Below are positions 51,756-53,091 of a stretch of 53,091 bases of DNA, one piece after another. The notes beneath the pieces are model-generated. The model searched no databases. It saw only the letters and a program-made list of their open reading frames with translations, and had not been told where the DNA came from. The DNA is from Sulfurimonas sp. (lineage in GTDB: Bacteria > Campylobacterota > Campylobacteria > Campylobacterales > Sulfurimonadaceae), in contig NZ_JAQVKA010000005.1 of NCBI RefSeq assembly GCF_028694895.1, forward strand, positions 1-53,091, written 5' to 3'. The position numbers and the translations under genes were made by a program. How positions within the stretch are numbered: position 1 is the first letter of the stretch; every line of letters begins with the position of its first letter.

Positions 51756-51974
51756 CTAATATTTTTTAAACTCAATCGCATCTTCTGGTACGGTTGTAGA
51801 TTTATGTTTTGTTCCATCAAAGGCTTTTTGTGCCTCTTCTTCGTTGTAGTTTCTACACTTCTCTATCATGCTTGGGTCACTATTTGGACCTACATTTTCA
51901 CACATAGCAAAGTTAACCTCAAAATATGAGCATCCACTAAATAACAATGAGCTTATCGCAATATATTTCCACAT
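51756..51974 (-). CDS. Small lipoprotein of unknown function
   Basis: This 72-residue protein has a lipoprotein signal ending L-F-S-G-C (lipid Cys near 15). The mature part has two more cysteines (M-C-E-N-V and E-K-C-R-N-Y), possibly a disulfide, and a charged C-terminus. AAAGGTAATTAC precedes the ATG. It lies 4 nt after thyX, so the two may share a transcript. No family is recognised. Confidence 0.65.
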   Translation of the reverse strand: MWKYIAISSLLFSGCSYFEVNFAMCENVGPNSDPSMIEKCRNYNEEEAQKAFDGTKHKSTTVPEDAIEFKKY

Positions 51975-51978
51975 GTAA

Positions 51979-52812
51979 TTACCTTTTTTTAATGATTAAA
52001 TCTAAATATTTTGATGGTGTTTTTTTCATCATCTCTTGTGCTAGCCATCTTATCTGAAAATAAGCAGCACCGCTGTCTCTTAATGTAAAGTAGTTTTTTA
52101 AACTTCTAAGATTAAAGGTAACAACCATATCAACCTTTACATTATCACTAATTATATGCTTAAAAGCATCGCCTACATTACGCTTCTTTTTTCCACTCTC
52201 CAGCGCATCAAAGAGCATCCTAGGATTACCTCTAAACTCTTCTAGAGCACCAAGTGAGCTTTTAGCCACTGCAATTTCATTAAAATCTTCTACTATTTTT
52301 GACTGATAAAGGAGCTTATCATACATCGCGCCAATCTCAATTTTGTTATACTCCTCATCACATGTAACGAGCATATCAAAACTCAAAACTTTGTTTATAA
52401 AAAAATCTCTATCATTTGCACTCTGTGAAGCTACAAAAGCATTTATCACAGAACTCATAGTATAGCGTGTACTTCTTACACTAATAGCTTGCATACGGTG
52501 GCGTGCATGCTCTTGAAGTACGCCTCTACTTGTTCCTCTTACTAAAAAGCTCAAATTTGCATGTTCTAAAATAGAGTGATGAAAATAGGTCCAAGCCAAA
52601 TCATCTAAAAGATTTGACTCCTCAATAGCATTTATTTTTTGACATACTGAATTATCTGGCATATTTTTTTCAATATATTGAATAGCTTCATTTTCACTAT
52701 TTTCAAATGAGTCATAGCAAGTTCTAGCTGCTGCTTCTGCTACTCCTATCCCCGTCTCTTGTATTAAGACAACTTCAGGTTTTGAATATTTTATGCCATA
52801 AACACTTTCCAT
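51979..52812 (-). CDS. thyX: FAD-dependent thymidylate synthase ThyX
   Basis: This 277-residue enzyme makes dTMP from dUMP using methylene-tetrahydrofolate and NADPH through FAD. It carries the ThyX signature R-H-R-M-Q-A-I-S-V-R-S-T-R-Y near residues 100-115 and conserved H-H-S-I-L-E-H-A before it. GAGGATTGG precedes the ATG. A 108-bp stretch of its 5' half (52638-52745) is repeated exactly at the right end of the window. Confidence 0.95.
   Translation of the reverse strand: MESVYGIKYSKPEVVLIQETGIGVAEAAARTCYDSFENSENEAIQYIEKNMPDNSVCQKINAIEESNLLDDLAWTYFHHSILEHANLSFLVRGTSRGVLQEHARHRMQAISVRSTRYTMSSVINAFVASQSANDRDFFINKVLSFDMLVTCDEEYNKIEIGAMYDKLLYQSKIVEDFNEIAVAKSSLGALEEFRGNPRMLFDALESGKKKRNVGDAFKHIISDNVKVDMVVTFNLRSLKNYFTLRDSGAAYFQIRWLAQEMMKKTPSKYLDLIIKKR
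52638..52745. repeat. Direct repeat within thyX, copy 1
   Basis: These 108 bp inside thyX are identical to 52984-53091 at an offset of 346 bp. The repeat may run on past the window edge. Confidence 0.95.
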
Positions 52813-52871
52813 ACACCAATCCTCACTTATGCTAAGTATTATTTTACTATAAAAAGCTTACTAATAAGCCT

Positions 52872-52983
52872 CTATCTTGATATGCTAAAGCCTATTCCTA
52901 CTTTTTTGACATGGTTATCATAGTCGATTAAGCTCTCACCATAACCATTAAAAAACTTCATATAAAAGAAGAGATCATCTTTA
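52872..52983 (-). pseudogene. pldA: 3' end of phospholipase A1 (pldA), 5' part replaced
   Basis: The minus-strand frame ending at TAG 52874-52872 reads K-D-D-L-F-F-Y-M-K-F-F-N-G-Y-G-E-S-L-I-D-Y, then V-G-I-G-F-S-I. This is the conserved C-terminus of outer-membrane phospholipase A1 (G-Y-G-E-S-L-I-D-Y). At 52984 the pldA sequence stops and a copy of a thyX segment begins, in which this frame soon meets a stop. So only about 37 codons of pldA are present here. It may be a real rearrangement or an assembly artefact at a contig end. Confidence 0.75.
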
Positions 52984-53091
52984 TTTGACATACTGAATTA
53001 TCTGGCATATTTTTTTCAATATATTGAATAGCTTCATTTTCACTATTTTCAAATGAGTCATAGCAAGTTCTAGCTGCTGCTTCTGCTACTC
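52984..53091. repeat. Direct repeat of thyX segment, copy 2, at window edge
   Basis: This is an exact copy of 52638-52745 in the same orientation. It joins directly to the pldA 3' fragment, sharing TTTGAC at the junction. Its right end is cut by the window. Confidence 0.95.

Noticed and set aside
1..53091. CRISPR array, restriction or toxin-antitoxin system, prophage structural genes, rRNA operon or replication origin
   Set aside because: No regularly spaced repeats, cas-like, methylase, toxin pair or phage structural genes were seen; the only mobile-element gene is the partial integrase at the left edge.

Overview
The window reads as a chromosomal segment of a free-living, low-GC Campylobacterota (epsilonproteobacterial) bacterium, most like Sulfurimonas or a close relative. 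Pointers are the AT-rich codon use, the fliK-flgD-flgE hook cluster preceded by sigma-54 type promoters, a large histidine kinase with periplasmic binding domains, a periplasmic rhodanese, YajQ, S21 and a ThyX-type thymidylate synthase. The genus is inference; no rRNA is present.

Layout. 1-1013: the 5' part of a tyrosine recombinase gene and a tRNA-like 3' end, taken as the edge of an integrated element. 1199-6834: a small Cys protein plus a tripartite heavy-metal-type RND efflux operon. 6944-15482: central metabolism (ackA-pta, PEP synthase, meso-diaminopimelate dehydrogenase) with a periplasmic sulfurtransferase and a lipoprotein. 15683-19693: a metal-uptake locus (small Cys/His protein, His-rich outer-membrane protein, ZnuA-like and ZnuB-like proteins, no ATPase gene) followed by a small rhodanese-like protein and a DUF309 protein. 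19741-27257: MscS channel, DUF481 outer-membrane protein, MFS transporter, B12-binding radical SAM protein and a LapG/LapD-like pair. 27355-34954 (minus strand): tRNA-Ser, an HTH/coiled-coil protein, YajQ, an unusual succinate dehydrogenase/fumarate reductase AB pair, a sensor kinase, a YqaA-like protein and a 2-hydroxyacid dehydrogenase. 35057-41363 (minus): two hook proteins, FlgD and FliK. 41443-52812: information processing and housekeeping genes (PP-loop ATPase, RhlE-like helicase, DnaG, S21, dNTPase, diguanylate cyclase, PhnA/YjdM, ThyX), an OprB-like porin and small secreted proteins. 52872-53091: the 3' end of a phospholipase A1 gene that runs into a second copy of a thyX segment.

No single large undescribed system stands out. 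The most interesting signals are: six genes whose -10 box lies 5-7 nt from the start codon with no Shine-Dalgarno sequence (candidate leaderless mRNAs); a composite three-hairpin repeat present twice; a LapG-like protease with Ser in place of the catalytic Cys; a fumarate reductase-like AB pair with features of non-classical enzymes; a decayed helicase domain fused to a DKPK-repeat tail beside an intact helicase; mutually exclusive stems in the pta leader; and the pldA/thyX chimeric junction at the right end.
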